Assembly: GCF_002420705.1 (NCBI RefSeq)
Contig: NZ_DIIM01000004.1
Span: forward strand, 119,117 to 170,552
Direction: 5' to 3'
Source: Sphingobacterium sp. UBA5670
GTDB lineage: Bacteria; Bacteroidota; Bacteroidia; Sphingobacteriales; Sphingobacteriaceae
Length of the DNA stretch: 51,436 bases
Below the pieces are notes generated by a model, which did no database searches, was not told the DNA's origin, and saw only the letters and a program-made list of their open reading frames with translations. Positions 1-9,126 of this stretch are shown one piece after another. Positions within the stretch are counted from its first letter, which is position 1. Each line of letters begins with the position of its first letter. A program made the translations under genes and the position numbers.

Positions 1-1
1 T

Positions 2-244
2 AAAGAATATACGCTCCAAAATGAGATAGAAGAAGAAATTATCGAGTACTCCTTTCAATGGATGATCGAACCTTCATGTCCTGTCGCTGTATTAGTCAAC
101 TGCCTGGACATCTTAAATAACCTACGAAAGAAGCACCCTTGGATATATGAGGAGCTACAGGCTCAAATAAGCTATTTTCAACGGACAAAACCTAGCCCAG
201 CTTTAATGAGCCGGACTAATAAAATTATTCAGCAGAAAAGTTAA
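2..244 (+). CDS. C-terminal fragment of an unidentified protein
   Basis: An open frame runs in from the left edge with no stop and ends at a TAA at 242-244, so this is the tail of a longer gene; the ATG at 62 is probably internal. The 80 visible residues are helical and hydrophilic, with an alternating pattern (PVAVLVNCLDILNNL, then a PWIYEEL segment) that resembles a HEAT/ARM-type helical repeat. I do not recognise the family. It converges with ruvB, leaving a gap of only 20 bases. Coding status is likely; function is unknown. Confidence 0.6.
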   Translation, partial: KEYTLQNEIEEEIIEYSFQWMIEPSCPVAVLVNCLDILNNLRKKHPWIYEELQAQISYFQRTKPSPALMSRTNKIIQQKS

Positions 245-264
245 AATATACTTTTCATTCGCGC

Positions 265-1287
265 TTAAAACAGTGTGTTTCCTTTCGAATGGTTGACACG
301 CCCCAAGTGCTTATAGGCCGCTTCGGTACACTCGCGTCCTCTTGACGTCCGCATAATGTATCCTTCTTGAATCAGAAAGGGTTCGTAGACTTCCTCAATC
401 GTACCTTCATCCTCACCAACAGCCGTCGCTACAGTTTTTAGTCCTACAGGACCACCTTTGAACTTGTCGATAATCGTCGTTAAGATTTTATTGTCCATCT
501 CGTCTAAACCATTTTCATCCACATTAAGCGCATGTAAAGCATATTTTGCTATTTCTTTATCGATACTCCCGTTGCCCTTTATCTGCGCAAAATCTCGTGT
601 ACGGCGCAGTAAAGCATTGGCTATCCGTGGTGTCCCCCTGCTCCTTCGCGCAATCTCATAGGCACCTTCATCAGAAATCGGTGTGTTTAAGATATGAGCC
701 GAGCGCAGCACGATAGTTGTCAGCAATTTTGCATCATAATATTGCAAGCGTGAATTAATTCCAAAGCGTGCGCGCAAGGGGGCTGTTAAAAGACCTGAGC
801 GCGTTGTGGCACCAATCAAGGTAAACGGATTCAGAGAAATCTGCACAGACCGTGCATTTGGGCCTGTCTCCAGCATGATGTCAATTTTGAAATCTTCCAT
901 TGCCGAATAGAGATATTCCTCCACCAAAGGACTTAAACGATGGATCTCATCTATAAACAAAACATCACCTTCCTCCAGATTTGTCAATAAACCTGCTAAA
1001 TCGCCCGGTTTATCCAATACAGGTCCCGAAGTAATTTTGATACCAACCCCCATCTCATTAGCAATGATATGGGATAAAGTCGTTTTTCCTAAGCCTGGGG
1101 GGCCATGTAGCAAAACATGATCCAGCGCCTCGCCTCTCAGCCTAGCCGCTTTCACAAAAATATTGAGGTTTTCTAATATTTTAGCCTGTCCTGTAAAGTC
1201 TTCGAAAGCCTGAGGCCGCAATGCTCGTTCAATATCACGATCTGTATTGCTCAGACGTTCAGGATTTGGATCTAAATTCTCGTTCAT
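265..1287 (-). CDS. ruvB: Holliday junction branch migration ATPase RuvB
   Basis: RuvB is the hexameric AAA+ motor that, with RuvA, drives branch migration of Holliday junctions in recombinational repair. The 340-residue protein has the family's usual length. Visible motifs are Walker A (GPPGLGKTT, about residues 65-73), Walker B with the DEIHRL box (about 113-118), the GATTRSGLL sensor-1 region (about 159-167) and a C-terminal winged-helix part containing the TSRGRE box. The ATG at 1287 gives the normal N-terminus before the LRPQAFEDFTGQ segment. The glycosyltransferase gene lies just upstream on the same strand, 12 bases away, so the two may be co-transcribed. Confidence 0.97.
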   Translation of the reverse strand: MNENLDPNPERLSNTDRDIERALRPQAFEDFTGQAKILENLNIFVKAARLRGEALDHVLLHGPPGLGKTTLSHIIANEMGVGIKITSGPVLDKPGDLAGLLTNLEEGDVLFIDEIHRLSPLVEEYLYSAMEDFKIDIMLETGPNARSVQISLNPFTLIGATTRSGLLTAPLRARFGINSRLQYYDAKLLTTIVLRSAHILNTPISDEGAYEIARRSRGTPRIANALLRRTRDFAQIKGNGSIDKEIAKYALHALNVDENGLDEMDNKILTTIIDKFKGGPVGLKTVATAVGEDEGTIEEVYEPFLIQEGYIMRTSRGRECTEAAYKHLGRVNHSKGNTLF

Positions 1288-1299
1288 TGTGGCAATATT

Positions 1300-2070
1300 T
1301 TAATTTCTCTTATAGCGCTTACCTATGCTTCCCAGTTTCAATTGGATAACACCAAAAAATGCCTCCTTAAAGATACTTGTACTCATCTTTGATGTACCTT
1401 CAGTCCGATCTGTGAATATAATGGGGACTTCCACCACCTTAAAGCCATATTTTATGGCTGTAAATTTCATTTCAATCTGAAAAGCATAACCTACGAACTT
1501 AATCTTTTCAAGTGGGATTGTCCTGAGGACTTCTCTGGTAAAACAAACAAATCCCGCGGTAGCATCCTGGATATCTATTCCGGTTATAAAACGAACATAT
1601 ACCGAAGCAAAATAGGACATCAGTACCCGGCTCATCGGCCAATTGACCACGTTCACGCCCTTGATATAACGCGAACCTATGCTCATATCAGCACCATCCG
1701 CACAAGCCTGCCGTAAGCGAAGCAGATCCTCCGGATTGTGACTGAAATCTGCATCCATTTCAAAAATATATTGGTAGTGCTCGTGCGATAGCGCCCATTT
1801 AAATCCATGGATATAAGCTGTCCCTAAGCCCAGTTTCCCGGTCCGTTCTTCGATAAACAGACGGCCAGTAAATTCATTAAGCTGCAAATTCTTGATGATG
1901 GTAGCCGTCCCATCGGGAGAACCATCGTCTACAATTAAAATATCAAATGCATGTGATAAGGAAAAAACTTTGCGAATGATTTTTTCAATATTTTCCTTTT
2001 CATTATATGTTGGAATGATAACTAAACTATCCGTCACTTTTTTATATTTAAGACCAGTAAAGGTAATCAT
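1300..2070 (-). CDS. Polyprenol monophosphomannose synthase-like GT2
   Basis: This is a family 2 glycosyltransferase of the DPM1/polyprenol-phosphate-mannose synthase type, which transfers a sugar from a nucleotide donor to a polyprenyl phosphate on the cytoplasmic membrane face. The 256 residues begin with the hallmark VIIPTYNEKENI (about 17-28), followed by VDDGSPDGT and the DxD metal site in EMDADFSHNPEDL. The DRTEGTSKM segment near the C-terminus is typical of DPM1-like enzymes. No C-terminal membrane anchor is visible, as in the soluble subclass. Mannose as donor sugar is inferred from the family, not seen. Confidence 0.88.
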   Translation of the reverse strand: MITFTGLKYKKVTDSLVIIPTYNEKENIEKIIRKVFSLSHAFDILIVDDGSPDGTATIIKNLQLNEFTGRLFIEERTGKLGLGTAYIHGFKWALSHEHYQYIFEMDADFSHNPEDLLRLRQACADGADMSIGSRYIKGVNVVNWPMSRVLMSYFASVYVRFITGIDIQDATAGFVCFTREVLRTIPLEKIKFVGYAFQIEMKFTAIKYGFKVVEVPIIFTDRTEGTSKMSTSIFKEAFFGVIQLKLGSIGKRYKRN

Positions 2071-2210
2071 TTACGTTAAATTCTAATGCAGGAATTCGAT
2101 GAAATATACAGGATAATCAACATTGCTCCGATGAAAAAGCAGTAAACCCTTCAAGCTCAAACCAACACACCGGCATGCTAAATAAACAGCATCAATAGAT
2201 TGCAGGCCAT

Positions 2211-2248
2211 AAAAAAGAGAAGCCCGTTACTTTGGGAGTAACGAGCTT
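2211..2248 (-). terminator. Rho-independent terminator after nuoD
   Basis: On the minus strand a 12-base stem with one mismatch (2220-2231 paired with 2237-2248, core CGTTACT/AGTAACG, five-base loop) is followed by CTC and a run of six T. It lies about 150 bases past the nuoD stop and separates that cluster from the glycosyltransferase. The rest of the 331-base gap 2071-2401 shows no gene and no other clear signal. Confidence 0.7.
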
Positions 2249-2401
2249 TCATTAACCAATTATAAACTTAAATTATGAGACTGCAAATATGGTGAAAATT
2301 GCTTTCATTTACAAATTTATTTGCGTTTTTCTGCAACATTTTCAATACAGTCCCTATTTTATTTTGCTAAATCGTTTAGAAAACATGCACACTACCGCAA
2401 T

Positions 2402-3598
2402 TTAGCGGTCCACCTCCCCCAAAACGATATCAATAGATCCAAGAATCGCAATTAAATCAGCAATTAATACGCCTTTTCCGAGTTCCGAAATCACCGAAAG
2501 GTTATTAAAACTTGGCCCCCTTGACTTTACACGCAATGGAATATCTGATTTATCTTTTGTGACAAAGTAAAACCCTAATTCTCCTTTCGGATTTTCAGCA
2601 CGGACATAATAATCTTGAGCTTTCAAGTTCACTTTCTTCGGTACCAGAGCCCTCGGATCAAATTCAGCTGTACGTTTAAAGTCTTTCTGTAATCGCTCAA
2701 GACATTGCTCGACAATGCGAACAGATTCCTTGACCTCATCTACCCTAACTTTATAACGATCCCAGCAATCGCCGATTGTTCCCATCTCACCTTTTCCCAC
2801 AGGTATCTCAAAATCAATTTCTGGATAAACAGAATAGCCATCTATTCGTCTCAAATCCCATTTTATCCCCGAAGCGCGAAGCATGGGCCCCGATACACCA
2901 TAATTTATGGCGACATCAGCAGGAAGTACCCCTATTTTAGCTGTACGGGAAATAAATATTTGGTTCTGTGTCAATATCTCATCCAGTTCGACCAATTTAG
3001 GCTTGAAATACGCTATAAATTCAGCACAGCGCTCTTCAAAGCCTACAGGCAAATCATAAAATAAACCTCCTACCCAGATATAATTGTACAGCATCCTGGA
3101 GCCAGATGCCCATTCCAACATATTCATAATATGCTCGCGGTCGCGGAAACACCAGAGAAACGGTGTTGTTGCACCGATATCAATCCCATATGTCCCAATA
3201 GCAATCAGGTGGGATGCAATTCGGTTGAGTTCACAGACCAGCACCCGGATGTACTCTATTCTTTTCGGTATTTTACTATCGAGACCAAGCATGCGTTCAA
3301 CCCCCATCACGAAAGCATGACTATTGTTCATTGAGGCTAGATAATCCAGACGATCAGTAAAAGGAATTGTCTTTGCGTAATTTAACGATTCGGCATGTTT
3401 GTCAAAACAACGGTGCAGATAACCCAGATGTGGAACAACCTCTTTCACGATCTCTCCATCTGTAATCAGCTGCAGTCGGAGCACGCCATGCGTCGAAGGA
3501 TGCTGAGGCCCCATATTCAACACCATTTCCTGACTGGATATCTCCGTAAGGTGTTTTTCATAGCGTATTAATGCCTCTTTATATTTTGGATTCGCCAT
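2402..3598 (-). CDS. nuoD: NADH-quinone oxidoreductase subunit D
   Basis: NuoD is the 49-kDa-type subunit of complex I. It sits in the peripheral arm and contributes to the quinone-binding cavity. The protein of about 398 residues shows the family signatures NMGPQHPSTHGVLRL near the N-terminus, HLGYLHRC, YLASMNNSHAF and the C-terminal end D[I/V]VLGEVDR. A TTG codon at 3607 lies in frame, but the ATG at 3598 (MANPKYK) is the better start because it lies just after the nuoC stop. The start is five bases past the nuoC end, so the two are translationally close. No nuoE-N genes follow; the next sequence is a terminator. Confidence 0.96.
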   Translation of the reverse strand: MANPKYKEALIRYEKHLTEISSQEMVLNMGPQHPSTHGVLRLQLITDGEIVKEVVPHLGYLHRCFDKHAESLNYAKTIPFTDRLDYLASMNNSHAFVMGVERMLGLDSKIPKRIEYIRVLVCELNRIASHLIAIGTYGIDIGATTPFLWCFRDREHIMNMLEWASGSRMLYNYIWVGGLFYDLPVGFEERCAEFIAYFKPKLVELDEILTQNQIFISRTAKIGVLPADVAINYGVSGPMLRASGIKWDLRRIDGYSVYPEIDFEIPVGKGEMGTIGDCWDRYKVRVDEVKESVRIVEQCLERLQKDFKRTAEFDPRALVPKKVNLKAQDYYVRAENPKGELGFYFVTKDKSDIPLRVKSRGPSFNNLSVISELGKGVLIADLIAILGSIDIVLGEVDR

Positions 3599-3603
3599 TT
3601 CTA

Positions 3604-4092
3604 TCAATTAATATGGATGCCATGATATTTTTCTGCCTCTTCATAATCCTTCCGTAAAGGATATCCTTCCCAATCGTCAGGTAGCAAAATCCTTCTAAGA
3701 TCCGGATGTCCCTCAAAATAAATCCCCATCAGGTCAAATGCTTCGCGCTCATGCCAGTCTGCCGTGCGCCATACCGAAGTAAGCGAAGGAATCTCAGGGA
3801 GTTCGTCGAGCGAACGATTACCAGACAACTCCACTTTTAAGACCAAACCGTGTTGATAAGGCAAGGAATTGAGATGGTAGACTACAGTAAAATGCGTGTG
3901 ATAATCCACAGCAGTAAGGTTGCTTAAAAAATCAAAGTACAAACCCTCTGTATCCCTCAGGAATAAACATACGGCTATAATATCGCCCTTATCAATAAAT
4001 AATGCAGGCTGCAGCCCATTGTGATCTTCTTTAAGAATAATTTGAGTTCCAAATCTGGAAACAAGCGTCGATTTAATTTCGTCAAATGTCAT
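3604..4092 (-). CDS. nuoC: NADH-quinone oxidoreductase subunit C
   Basis: NuoC is the 30-kDa-type peripheral-arm subunit of complex I. The 162 residues match the family length. The C-terminal half carries the expected W[H]EREAFDLMGIYFEGHPDLRRILLPDDW region (about 113-140) and the PLRKDY motif. Its stop (TGA 3604-3606) precedes the nuoD ATG closely, and its ATG is two bases from the pdxH stop, giving a tight pdxH-nuoC-nuoD order. NuoA and NuoB, usually upstream of NuoC, are absent here. Confidence 0.95.
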   Translation of the reverse strand: MTFDEIKSTLVSRFGTQIILKEDHNGLQPALFIDKGDIIAVCLFLRDTEGLYFDFLSNLTAVDYHTHFTVVYHLNSLPYQHGLVLKVELSGNRSLDELPEIPSLTSVWRTADWHEREAFDLMGIYFEGHPDLRRILLPDDWEGYPLRKDYEEAEKYHGIHIN

Positions 4093-4094
4093 AT

Positions 4095-4748
4095 TTATGG
4101 AGCTATGCGCGTAATCTTCCAGGAATCAGACACTTTTTTATAAACGATACGATCATGCAGCCGACTCGCACGTCCCTGCCAGAACTCGAAATAAATCGGT
4201 TTCAGTAAATAGCCGCCCCAATGTGAGGGTCTAGGTACAGCGTCGCTTCCATTATATTGGTTTTCGAGTTCTTCCACCCTGTTTTCTAAAAAACTACGGT
4301 TTGGAATTTCGTGGCTCTGCGGGGAGGCCAGTGCACCGATACGGCTCGCTTTAGGTCGCGATTGAAAATATTCATCCGAATCAGCTCCGCTCACAAATTC
4401 AATAACTCCTTCAATCCGGACCTGCCGCTGCAATTCAGGCCAGAAAAATAACAGTGCAGCATGCGGATTAGCTTTCATGTCTTCCCCCTTACGGCTCTCA
4501 TAATTTGTAAAAAAGACTAAACCTTCTGATACAATATCCTTCAATAAAACAACTCTTGAGGATGGCAAATGATGGGAAGATACGGTTGAAAGCACCATGG
4601 CATTAGGTTCGATCACCTCGCTATGAATAGCCGCATCAAACCATTTTTTAAACTGGTGGACTGGATCACGATCCACATCCGATTCAGATAGGCTACCTAA
4701 TACGTAATCCTGTCTGATTGCTGCAATATCTTTATGTTGAATGGACAT
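4095..4748 (-). CDS. pdxH: Pyridoxamine 5'-phosphate oxidase
   Basis: PdxH is an FMN-dependent cytoplasmic oxidase that converts pyridoxine or pyridoxamine 5'-phosphate to pyridoxal 5'-phosphate. The 217 residues have the normal length and contain the RVVLLKD and FFTNYESRKGEDM FMN-binding segments, FFWPELQRQVRIEG, ASPQSHEIPNRS and the C-terminal PIYFEFWQGRASRLHDR signature. The gene is the first of a tight cluster with nuoC and nuoD; the metabolic link, if any, is flavin use. It is divergent from algH, with 153 AT-rich bases between that must hold both promoters. Confidence 0.96.
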   Translation of the reverse strand: MSIQHKDIAAIRQDYVLGSLSESDVDRDPVHQFKKWFDAAIHSEVIEPNAMVLSTVSSHHLPSSRVVLLKDIVSEGLVFFTNYESRKGEDMKANPHAALLFFWPELQRQVRIEGVIEFVSGADSDEYFQSRPKASRIGALASPQSHEIPNRSFLENRVEELENQYNGSDAVPRPSHWGGYLLKPIYFEFWQGRASRLHDRIVYKKVSDSWKITRIAP

Positions 4749-4901
4749 AGAAACCTGTTTTTATATCCTACAAACTTACTAAAATCATTGCTTTTTCTCT
4801 ATAAAGTTAGTAGAAATTGACAAAATCCTAATTTTGGCACAAATCTCGCATAGATTAAATAAAAAAGATTAAATTCAATAAATAATTAAAATTCGCGCTA
4901 T

Positions 4902-5465
4902 ATGTTTACCGAACTAGACCCACAAAAAGGAAGCCTATTGATTTCCGAGCCGTTTATGCTAGACCCCAGATTCCTCAGATCCGTAATATTGTTATGTGAA
5001 TACAATACAGAAGGCTCCCTCGGATTTGTTCTAAATAATCAAACTAATGTTCGCATTGGCCAATTATTGGAATCTATACCGGATTGCAATTTCCCCATCT
5101 ACGTCGGTGGTCCTGTAGCTCAGGAAAGCCTTTTTTTTGTACATAGCCGTTTTGATTTACTGTTAAGCGGCGAAGAAGTGGCCCCAGGAATCTATTTTGG
5201 AGGCGATGAAGATAGACTTATTGAAGCCATCCAAACGGATAGCATAAAAGCTGACGAACTAAAATTCTTTATCGGGTATTCCGGATGGTCTGCTGGTCAA
5301 CTGGACGGCGAAATCAAAGAAAATAGCTGGGCTGTACAGAACAAATACCATCATCAGCTTATTTTTGAAGGTAACGGCGAATTATTGTGGAAGGATGCCA
5401 TTATTGGACTCGGCCCCAAATATGCACATGTCGCCAACTTTCCACAGAGCCCAGGCCTAAATTAG
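4902..5465 (+). CDS. YqgE/AlgH family protein
   Basis: This 187-residue protein belongs to the YqgE/AlgH (UPF0301) family, whose biochemical role is still unsettled despite the historical link to alginate regulation. It starts with the typical GSLLISEPFMLDPRF and has GSLGFVLN (about 39-46), a VGGPV box (about 68-72) and GYSGWSAGQL (about 128-137). Length and motif order are normal for the family. It is monocistronic here, between divergent pdxH and htpG. Confidence 0.93.
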   Translation: MFTELDPQKGSLLISEPFMLDPRFLRSVILLCEYNTEGSLGFVLNNQTNVRIGQLLESIPDCNFPIYVGGPVAQESLFFVHSRFDLLLSGEEVAPGIYFGGDEDRLIEAIQTDSIKADELKFFIGYSGWSAGQLDGEIKENSWAVQNKYHHQLIFEGNGELLWKDAIIGLGPKYAHVANFPQSPGLN

Positions 5466-5635
5466 CCGAAGGCAGTTTCGCTCGCTGACAGTTTACTTAA
5501 AGAGCCCGTAAATTCAACGAATGAGCCTATGACAAAATAGACTGTTTCCTGCCATCATGTCCTATAGAGACGATTTGGAACACTGATTGTATGTTTTAAA
5601 CAAATCATAAAATTAAAAATAGCGACATACAAATT

Positions 5636-7525
5636 ATGAATCCAGAAAAAGGTAGTATTTCAATTCACACGGAGAACATATTTCCCGTAATCAAAAAATT
5701 CTTATATTCTGATAATGAAATTTTCTTGCGTGAACTGGTATCTAATGCAGTTGATGCTTCTCAAAAAATCAAACGCCTAGCTTCTTTGGGTCAGTACCAA
5801 GGTGAAACGGGTGAATTGATTGTAGACGTAAAATTTGATGAAGCTGCCAAAACCATCACTATTTCCGACAATGGTATTGGTATGACAGCAGATGAAATAA
5901 AAAAATACATCAACCAGATCGCTTTCTCAGGTGCAACAGAGTTCATGGAAAAATTCAAAGAGGCAAATGATGCAAATGAAATCATTGGCCGTTTTGGTTT
6001 AGGCTTCTATTCCGCATTTATGGTGGCCGATACGGTGGAAATCCAATCTTTATCCTATCAGGATGGAGCAGAACCTGCTCATTGGACTTGCGATGGTAGT
6101 ACATCTTACGAAATTTCTACAGGTACAAGAACCACACGCGGTACTGATGTCATTTTACATATTAACGAAGAATCAACTGAATTTTTAAGCCAGGCACGCT
6201 TACAGGACATTTTAGATAAGTATGCGAAATTTCTTCCTGTCTCAATCCGTTTTGGCACCAAAACAAATTCTGAACCGGATGGTGAAGACGAAGAAGGAAA
6301 ACCAAAATACAAATCTGTAGAGGTAGACAATATCATCAATAACACCAATCCAGCCTGGACAAAATCTCCATCCGAACTAAAAGACGAAGATTATCTGGCC
6401 TTCTACCGCGAGCTCTATCCTTATTCAATGGATGAACCATTGTTTTGGATTCACCTCAACGTCGATTACCCATTCAACCTGACTGGTATTCTCTACTTCC
6501 CTAAAGTTAAAAATGAACTGGAGATCCAGCGCAATAAAATTAAGCTGTATTCCAGACAAGTGTTTATCACAGACGAAGTGAAAGATATTGTTCCTGAATT
6601 CTTAATGTTACTTCACGGGGTAATCGATTCACCAGATATTCCATTGAACGTATCCCGTTCATTTTTACAAGCAGACAGCAACGTTAAGAAAATCAATAGT
6701 TATATCACCAAAAAGGTGGCTGACAAATTGAACGAGATATTTAAGACTGACCGCAAGGGCTTTGAAGAAAAATGGACAGATATCGGTTTATTTATCAAAT
6801 ATGGTATGCTAAGCGATGAGAAATTTGCAGAAAAAGCAAATGACTTCTGTTTAGTAAAAAACACGAACAGCCAAAGTTTCACCATCAAAGAATATTACGA
6901 AAAGGTTAAAGATATCCAGGTAGATAAAGATGGTAACATTGTCTACTTATATACGCATGATGCCGCTCAACAAGATGGCTTTATCCAAACTGCATTAAAC
7001 AAAGGTTATGATGTTTTGATGCTTGATGGGCCACTGGATACGCACTTTGCTGCTTATTTGGAGCAAAAGGGCGGTGAAAAGGTACAGCTGAAACGTGTGG
7101 ATGCTGACGTTATCGATAAATTGATCCAAAAAGACGAAAAAGTCGAGCTTGCCCTTTCTGAAGAAGAATCCAAAAAAGCGCTTGAGGTTTTCGAAAAAGC
7201 AATTTCACGCCAAGATATGAAAGTTGAAGTTGACGCCTTAAATGAAGGTGATCTGCCTGTATCGGTAACAATTGATGAATTTATGCGCCGAATGAAAGAT
7301 ATGGCCAAGACAGGAGGTGGTATGAATTTCTATGGTTCATTGCCCGACAATTATAAGGTAACTGTCAACGGTAACCATCCGCTGATCAAAAGAATTTTAT
7401 CTGCATCGGACGAAGAAGGCTCTAAACTAGCAAAACAGGCTTTTGATTTAGCACTCTTATCCAGAGGTTTATTGTCTGGAGCTGATCTAACATCTTTTGT
7501 GAAGAGAAGTGTAGAGATGATCTAA
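5636..7525 (+). CDS. htpG: Molecular chaperone HtpG (Hsp90)
   Basis: HtpG is the bacterial Hsp90, a homodimeric ATP-driven chaperone of the cytoplasm. The 629-residue protein shows the GHKL ATP-binding fold: FLRELVSNAVDAS (about 28-40), DNGIGM (about 79-84), and GRFGLGFYSAFMV. The middle domain has RVFITD-type and GVIDSPDIPLNVSRSFLQ segments. The linker is short, as in bacterial Hsp90s. A strong terminator follows 16 bases after the stop. Confidence 0.97.
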   Translation: MNPEKGSISIHTENIFPVIKKFLYSDNEIFLRELVSNAVDASQKIKRLASLGQYQGETGELIVDVKFDEAAKTITISDNGIGMTADEIKKYINQIAFSGATEFMEKFKEANDANEIIGRFGLGFYSAFMVADTVEIQSLSYQDGAEPAHWTCDGSTSYEISTGTRTTRGTDVILHINEESTEFLSQARLQDILDKYAKFLPVSIRFGTKTNSEPDGEDEEGKPKYKSVEVDNIINNTNPAWTKSPSELKDEDYLAFYRELYPYSMDEPLFWIHLNVDYPFNLTGILYFPKVKNELEIQRNKIKLYSRQVFITDEVKDIVPEFLMLLHGVIDSPDIPLNVSRSFLQADSNVKKINSYITKKVADKLNEIFKTDRKGFEEKWTDIGLFIKYGMLSDEKFAEKANDFCLVKNTNSQSFTIKEYYEKVKDIQVDKDGNIVYLYTHDAAQQDGFIQTALNKGYDVLMLDGPLDTHFAAYLEQKGGEKVQLKRVDADVIDKLIQKDEKVELALSEEESKKALEVFEKAISRQDMKVEVDALNEGDLPVSVTIDEFMRRMKDMAKTGGGMNFYGSLPDNYKVTVNGNHPLIKRILSASDEEGSKLAKQAFDLALLSRGLLSGADLTSFVKRSVEMI

Positions 7526-7541
7526 AAACATTTCTTCCAAT

Positions 7542-7578
7542 AAAAAAGGCGGTTTCTTTGATAAGAACCGCCTTTTTT
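7542..7578. terminator. Terminator after htpG
   Basis: A GC-rich stem (7548-7554 with 7566-7572, GGCGGTT/AACCGCC) is flanked by six A on the left and six T on the right, so it can work in both directions; htpG is the gene it most plausibly serves. Confidence 0.85.
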
Positions 7579-7773
7579 ATTAGAAATTGGAAGCAAATGG
7601 TAACTTTGGGATTCGCGAAATACATATCCGCACCAATATGGATGCGTTTCAATGTTTTTTTATTAAAATTTAATAAACTAATCTTCACCTAGTTGGCTTT
7701 AAACGCTGTTTTTTTTCCAACAAATATTTGGAGGGAATAGGGTTTAATCGTACTTTTGTATCATCAAAATCAC

Positions 7774-7848
7774 GGTAGGTATAGCTCAGTTGGTTAGAGC
7801 ACTAGATTGTGGTTCTAGGGGTCGTCGGTTCGAGCCCGATTACTTACC
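7774..7848 (+). tRNA. tRNA-His (anticodon GTG)
   Basis: The sequence folds as a cloverleaf: acceptor GTAGGTA (7775-7781) pairing with 7841-7847, D arm GCTC...GAGC, anticodon stem CTAGA/TCTAG with loop TTGTGGT (anticodon GTG), and T arm GTCGG-TTCGAGC-CCGAT. The extra base pair G-1 (7774) with C73 (7848) is the hallmark identity element of histidine tRNAs. CCA is not encoded. A terminator follows at once. Confidence 0.95.
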
Positions 7849-7850
7849 CA

Positions 7851-7880
7851 AAAAGGCAGATCAAATGATCTGCCTTTTTT
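7851..7880 (+). terminator. Terminator after tRNA-His
   Basis: A stem AGGCAGATCA/TGATCTGCCT (7854-7863 with 7866-7875) is followed by a T run to 7880, two bases past the tRNA 3' end. Confidence 0.85.
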
Positions 7881-7968
7881 AATTTGATAAGTTCCCAGCC
7901 AACTAAGTAAATTCTCCTACACCAACTACCCATCATCCAAACAAGCTTCAAAGACAACTTCTTCCCTC

Positions 7969-9126
7969 TTACAATCCAGGTACAGGATCCATTGGCCCTG
8001 GATGGCGCGGATCATAAATAGCTACAGCAACTTTAGAGTCGGCACAACCATAATATAAAAACCATTTTTGCTTAAAAAAGACCAATCCTTCGATAAAAAC
8101 CGTTCCATCTATATATTGTCCGCTTTTTTCGAATGATTCCATGGGCCGCAAAAACGGAACATCCATTCGAGCCAATACGCTTGTCGGATCTCGTTGATCA
8201 AATAAAACCTGCCCAGCGGAATAGGTATTTTTATTAAAACGCATATCCCCTTTCTCCGCATGATTCTTACCATTGTACAACAATAGAATTCCCTTATCAG
8301 TCAAAACTGCTGGAGGACCACACTCCGTCAATCCGCTATCAAAATAACCATCTCTTGGCGAAATAAAAGCTTTCAGAGCACCTCTACTATCTGTTACAGG
8401 TTCCCAGTCAATCAAATTATCGGATGTGGCGCCATAGACACCATGTTCCCCCCAGTACAACCAATATTTCCCATTGATTTTAGCAATCACCTGTTTATTG
8501 CCTTTCAATACGGTTACAATAGACGCCGATTTATGCGGTTCATTGACAAGAGCGGGCTTATTTTTCGATTTTTTAAAAATGGGACCATACTTAACCCAGT
8601 GTCTCAGATCAGTGGATATTGCTGCACCTAGCCGCGGAACCTTTCGGTTCCATTGGGTATAAAACATCACAAAGCGCCCATCCTCAGTTTGTGCTATCCG
8701 GGGATCTTCCGTCCCGCCTGGCCACTCGTTATCCTGCTGCTCATCGGGGCCCGGATAGAATATCGGTGTTTTGAGCCGTTCAAAATGAATACCATCCACA
8801 CTAGCCGCTAACCCCAGGCGAGAGGTCCGGTGACCAATAGCCTTCCCCGTCCGGTCTTCTGCACGATATAGGACAAAGACACTATCTCCCTTCACCACTG
8901 CCGCAGGATTAAAGGTGTCGTTGTTCTCCCATCGGATTTCCTTCTTTAGCATTGGATCATAAAATACGGAACTTGTATCAGGCTCAATAATTGGATTGAC
9001 TCCTTTGGGTCGCTCAAAGCCACCCAATACCCATTGTCCTTTCATAAGCTGCGCGCCATGCTGAACCTTACAGCCACTAAAAAAGACGAACAGAATAAAA
9101 CCTGCAATTTTTACGATAGTATTCAT
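7969..9126 (-). CDS. GH130-like secreted glycosidase/phosphorylase lipoprotein
   Basis: The 385-residue protein has a lipoprotein signal (hydrophobic segment, then FFSGC with Cys19) and a five-bladed beta-propeller-type fold. Conserved elements fit glycoside hydrolase family 130, which contains mannoside phosphorylases and beta-1,2-mannosidases: TFNPAAVV (about 71-78), VLYRAEDRTG, GGTEDPRI (about 137-144), FYTQWNR, NEPHKSA, and ECGPPAVL. A surface or periplasmic lipid anchor suggests a hydrolase acting on external glycans rather than a cytoplasmic phosphorylase, but this is inference. GH43-like propellers are the main alternative. It is divergent from the DeoR operon and may share its control region. 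Confidence 0.8.
   Translation of the reverse strand: MNTIVKIAGFILFVFFSGCKVQHGAQLMKGQWVLGGFERPKGVNPIIEPDTSSVFYDPMLKKEIRWENNDTFNPAAVVKGDSVFVLYRAEDRTGKAIGHRTSRLGLAASVDGIHFERLKTPIFYPGPDEQQDNEWPGGTEDPRIAQTEDGRFVMFYTQWNRKVPRLGAAISTDLRHWVKYGPIFKKSKNKPALVNEPHKSASIVTVLKGNKQVIAKINGKYWLYWGEHGVYGATSDNLIDWEPVTDSRGALKAFISPRDGYFDSGLTECGPPAVLTDKGILLLYNGKNHAEKGDMRFNKNTYSAGQVLFDQRDPTSVLARMDVPFLRPMESFEKSGQYIDGTVFIEGLVFFKQKWFLYYGCADSKVAVAIYDPRHPGPMDPVPGL

Noticed and set aside
7422..7688. 88-residue minus-strand frame across the htpG end and its terminator
   Set aside because: It passes through the terminator stem and is antisense to htpG; a shadow frame.
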